From: Thermoplasmata archaeon | GTDB taxonomy: Archaea; Thermoplasmatota; DTKX01; GCA-020343715 | Length of the DNA: 7,547 nucleotides | Assembly (NCBI GenBank): GCA_020343715.1 | Contig: CP070808.1 | Span: 1,996,683 to 2,004,229, forward strand | Direction: 5' to 3' | Part shown: positions 5,914-7,547 of the stretch, piece by piece | Layout: each line of letters starts with the position of its first letter | Numbering within the stretch: position 1 is the stretch's first letter | Made by a program: the position numbers and the translations under genes | Notes under the pieces: model-generated | What the model saw: the letters and a program-made list of their open reading frames with translations, nothing else | The model's database searches: none | Told to the model about the DNA's origin: nothing

Positions 5914-5939
5914 GGGGCACCGGGGGGGACCGGCGCCCC
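5914..5939 (-). terminator. Strong G/C hairpin between ftsZ and dtdA, possible terminator
   Basis: Ten-base arms, GGGGCACCGG (5914-5923) and CCGGCGCCCC (5930-5939), pair with a single mismatch (5919/5934) around a 6-base loop. On the minus strand it lies about 75 bases after the ftsZ stop, and the pyrimidine run CCCCCTTTCTTC follows within a few bases. It may end or protect the ftsZ transcript; hairpins are not required for archaeal termination, so this is tentative. The rest of the 5888-6013 gap shows nothing further. Confidence 0.35.
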
Positions 5940-6013
5940 GTGTTGGAAGGAGGAGTCAGAGTTAATGCGGGGCCAGAGGGGCGTGGGGGGCTAGGCGTTT
6001 CCCCGTCGTCCTC

Positions 6014-7057
6014 TCAGGCCCCGCGGAGGAGCATCTCCTGCTCGATACCGGGACCGCCCAGCTCCGGCATGGGGGCCGGGGGCACATGGACGGCGTCGTC
6101 CACGCCCATGAGTATCGAGGTGACCCGTATGCTGTTGCCCAGGGACGGGTCCACGTTGGCGCCCACGACGACGCGTGGCGCCTCTGAGAGGGTCTCGTCC
6201 AGGTAGTCCTTGACCGCTGCCACCTCGTCGTGGGTCAGGTCCCATCCACCGCTGACGTGGACTATGGCCCTCTCGGCGCCGTCCCACGAACCGTTGGCCA
6301 GGGTGCTGGCGATGGCGGCCTCCACGGCGTTCACGGGGGACTGCTTGTGACCCTCGCCGTACGCCAGCGCGCCGTAGCCACCGGCGGCTATCATGGACCG
6401 TACATGGTCCAGGTCGATGGGGACGAGGCCCCTGTCCATGGTGGCCTCGGCGATGTTGCGGACCACGGACGCGATCAGGTTGTCCACCAGGCTGAAGGCG
6501 GCGTCGATGGGCAGGTCGCCGGCGACTTCCAGCAGGTGGTCGTTGTCGAGGACGACCACGGTGTCGGCCTCGCGGTTGAGATGCATGAGGCCCTCCTTGG
6601 CCCGCTCTCGGCGGGTGGCCTCGACGGAGAATGGCAACGATGCGATGGCAAGGACCTTGGCCCCGTTCTTGCGGGCTACCTTGGCGATGATGGGCGCAGC
6701 GCCGGTGCCCGTCCCCCCGCCAAGTCCGACGGAGAGGAAGACCACGTCCACGTTCTTTCCGATGTACTCCTTCAGGACCTCCTCCGCCTCCTCGGCGCAG
6801 GACCGGCCCGTCTCGACGCATCCCCGGGCGCCGAAGCCCCGGGTTATGCCCCTGCCGATGAGGAGCTTCGCGTTGGCGTCTACGAAGGCCAGGTGCATGC
6901 AGTCCGTGTTGACGGCGATGCACTCGAGTCCATCGATCTGCTGTTCGGAAATCCTGTGTACGCTGTTGGAGCCCGCCCCCCCGATGCCGACGCACTGGAT
7001 CCTCGATCCGGTGTCCGCACCCGGGTTGCCTCCGTATCCCTGCCCTCTTGAGCCCAT
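6014..7057 (-). CDS. ftsZ: Cell division protein FtsZ (divergent T7 loop)
   Basis: Tubulin-like GTPase of 347 residues that would polymerise into the division ring at midcell. A Gly-rich N-terminal tail is followed by VGIGGAGSNSVHRI (23-36), NTD (50-52), the tubulin signature GGGTGTG (113-119), PF-x-x-E-A-x-RR (142-150) and the DTVVVLDND stretch (165-173). The second, FtsZ C-terminal-type domain follows, then a short tail ending EQEMLLRGA. The T7 'synergy' loop, canonically N-x-D-F-A-D-V-R, reads P213-I-D-L-D-H218-V-R: the first Asp is kept, the second catalytic Asp is His, and an Asp sits one residue earlier. This could weaken or retune GTP hydrolysis. ATG 7057 follows GGAGG with a 6-base gap. 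A ribbon-helix-helix gene lies upstream on the same strand with no clear promoter between, so co-transcription is plausible. It could be an FtsZ1-, FtsZ2- or CetZ-like paralogue; I cannot place it by eye. Confidence 0.9.
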   Translation of the reverse strand: MGSRGQGYGGNPGADTGSRIQCVGIGGAGSNSVHRISEQQIDGLECIAVNTDCMHLAFVDANAKLLIGRGITRGFGARGCVETGRSCAEEAEEVLKEYIGKNVDVVFLSVGLGGGTGTGAAPIIAKVARKNGAKVLAIASLPFSVEATRRERAKEGLMHLNREADTVVVLDNDHLLEVAGDLPIDAAFSLVDNLIASVVRNIAEATMDRGLVPIDLDHVRSMIAAGGYGALAYGEGHKQSPVNAVEAAIASTLANGSWDGAERAIVHVSGGWDLTHDEVAAVKDYLDETLSEAPRVVVGANVDPSLGNSIRVTSILMGVDDAVHVPPAPMPELGGPGIEQEMLLRGA

Positions 7058-7063
7058 TTGTTG

Positions 7064-7068
7064 CCTCC
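7064..7068 (-). promoter_or_regulatory. Ribosome binding site of ftsZ
   Basis: GGAGG on the minus strand followed by CAACAA and ATG 7057; a textbook site that fixes the start. Confidence 0.75.
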
Positions 7069-7073
7069 TGTGA

Positions 7074-7089
7074 CCGGCCGTGGGGCCGG
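7074..7089 (-). repeat. Perfect hairpin immediately upstream of the ftsZ ribosome site
   Basis: CCGGCC and GGCCGG pair perfectly around a 4-base loop (CCAC on the minus strand). The stem ends 5 bases before GGAGG, so in mRNA it could affect ribosome access, or in DNA it could be an operator. Confidence 0.45.
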
Positions 7090-7138
7090 ATGAGTGTGGA
7101 CCGAATGAGGGCGCACCGGAACCGGGGTAGAGCCGGCG

Positions 7139-7148
7139 CTAGGCCTAG
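7139..7148. repeat. 10-bp palindrome CTAGGCCTAG
   Basis: A perfect palindrome in the 146-base gap between the regulator gene and ftsZ. It contains CTAG, a tetranucleotide often rare in prokaryotic genomes, twice. It may be a binding site for a dimeric regulator. No clear TATA box was found elsewhere in this gap. Confidence 0.35.
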
Positions 7149-7203
7149 TTAGTGTGCATCCCGTTCCCTTCTGACATAGCTGGCGGGGTTCCTGGGTGTC
7201 CCA

Positions 7204-7547
7204 TCACCGCTTGCGGATCTCCACCAGGCTCGCGGTCCGCTCCTCCAAGCGCCTCTTCTTATCGAAGACGGCATCCCAATCATCCGCCTGCTCCGCCAGA
7301 AGCTTGGCATGGTGCAGGGAGTACTGGTTGATCAGGCGCTCCGCCCACAGCTCGACAGAGCCTCCGTCGAGCTGGGTCAGGCGCTGGAGGTTGGCATGGT
7401 CCCCGGTGGTGAGCCTCAACCTGAGGTTCACCTCCGACTCGGTCACCGTGAGGTCCTCGTACAGGCGAAGGATCGCCTCTATGATCACCTCTGTTCGGTT
7501 GGCGAAGATGCCCTCTTGGACCAGATCGTCTAGCAGTCCGTCCACCC
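7204..7547 (-). CDS. Ribbon-helix-helix transcription regulator, CdrS-like context (5' end off window)
   Basis: Partial gene; the reading frame runs off the right edge, so the codons at 7543-7545 (GTG) are internal. At least 114 residues remain. The first unit, LLDDLVQEGIFANRTEVIIEAILRLYEDL, is the two-helix part of a MetJ/CopG-type ribbon-helix-helix domain, whose DNA-contacting strand lies outside the window. A second stretch, starting VNLRLRLTTGDHANLQRL and continuing through SVELWAERLINQYS, also fits strand-helix-helix, suggesting a tandem protein. It ends in a charged helix (DKKRRLEERTASLVEIRKR). Such proteins bind DNA as dimers and often repress their own operon. It lies 146 bases upstream of ftsZ on the same strand; in haloarchaea the short regulator CdrS is encoded with, and controls, ftsZ2. 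The link to CdrS is inferred from domain and position only. Confidence 0.75.
   Translation of the reverse strand, partial: VDGLLDDLVQEGIFANRTEVIIEAILRLYEDLTVTESEVNLRLRLTTGDHANLQRLTQLDGGSVELWAERLINQYSLHHAKLLAEQADDWDAVFDKKRRLEERTASLVEIRKR

Noticed and set aside
5991..6995. 334-residue open frame on the same strand as ftsZ in another frame
   Set aside because: Arg/Gly/Pro-rich shadow typical of G/C-rich DNA; the ftsZ frame has all tubulin signatures and a perfect ribosome site.
6230..7051. 273-residue plus-strand frame antisense to ftsZ
   Set aside because: No recognisable domain, no ribosome site, fully contained opposite a confident gene.
1..7547. CRISPR array, insertion sequence, phage or defence genes
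   Set aside because: No regularly spaced repeats, no transposase or integrase signatures, and all confident genes are housekeeping or regulatory types with similar composition.

Overview
The window is a G+C-rich stretch of an archaeal chromosome, most likely a euryarchaeote in the broad sense. Thermoplasmatota-like lineages are a guess from the style of the proteins, not something I can prove. The archaeal signs are a D-aminoacyl-tRNA deacylase of the DtdA/DTD2 type, a euryarchaeal-style KptA, a divergent FtsZ beside a ribbon-helix-helix gene, TATA-like boxes about 25 bases before inferred transcription starts, and Shine-Dalgarno sites matching GGAGGTGAT.

Layout. Bases 1-1780 carry two plus-strand genes: a small flavodoxin-like protein (probably leaderless, GTG start at 155) and an MtnA-family sugar-phosphate isomerase. 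These converge on a long minus-strand gene (1836-3821) for a modular protein: a seven-bladed beta-propeller, a helical region, a very acidic linker, a small zinc ribbon and a lysine-rich tail. A structured intergenic region (about 3822-4171) follows. It holds divergent TATA boxes, two perfect inverted repeats, an imperfect direct repeat and a possible 32-residue small ORF on the plus strand. From 4172 to the right edge everything is on the minus strand, in transcription order: a ribbon-helix-helix regulator (cut by the window edge), ftsZ, dtdA and kptA. dtdA and kptA each have their own TATA-like box. ftsZ has a clear ribosome binding site but no clear TATA box, so it may be transcribed with the regulator.

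How the genes relate. DtdA and KptA both act on tRNA: DtdA removes wrongly attached D-amino acids, and KptA removes the 2'-phosphate left by some ligation routes. The regulator-ftsZ pair resembles the cdrS-ftsZ2 arrangement known from haloarchaea, where the regulator controls the division tubulin. The isomerase suggests methionine salvage or a related sugar-phosphate route, but no other gene of such a pathway is in the window.

No CRISPR array, insertion sequence, tRNA or rRNA was seen, and no dramatic new system is evident. The points most worth a second look are: kptA, whose in-frame zinc-ribbon extension has no standard start codon; FtsZ, whose T7 catalytic loop has Asp replaced by His; the regulator, which appears to contain two ribbon-helix-helix units; the propeller/zinc-ribbon/poly-lysine protein; and the repeat-rich divergent promoter region with its small ORF.
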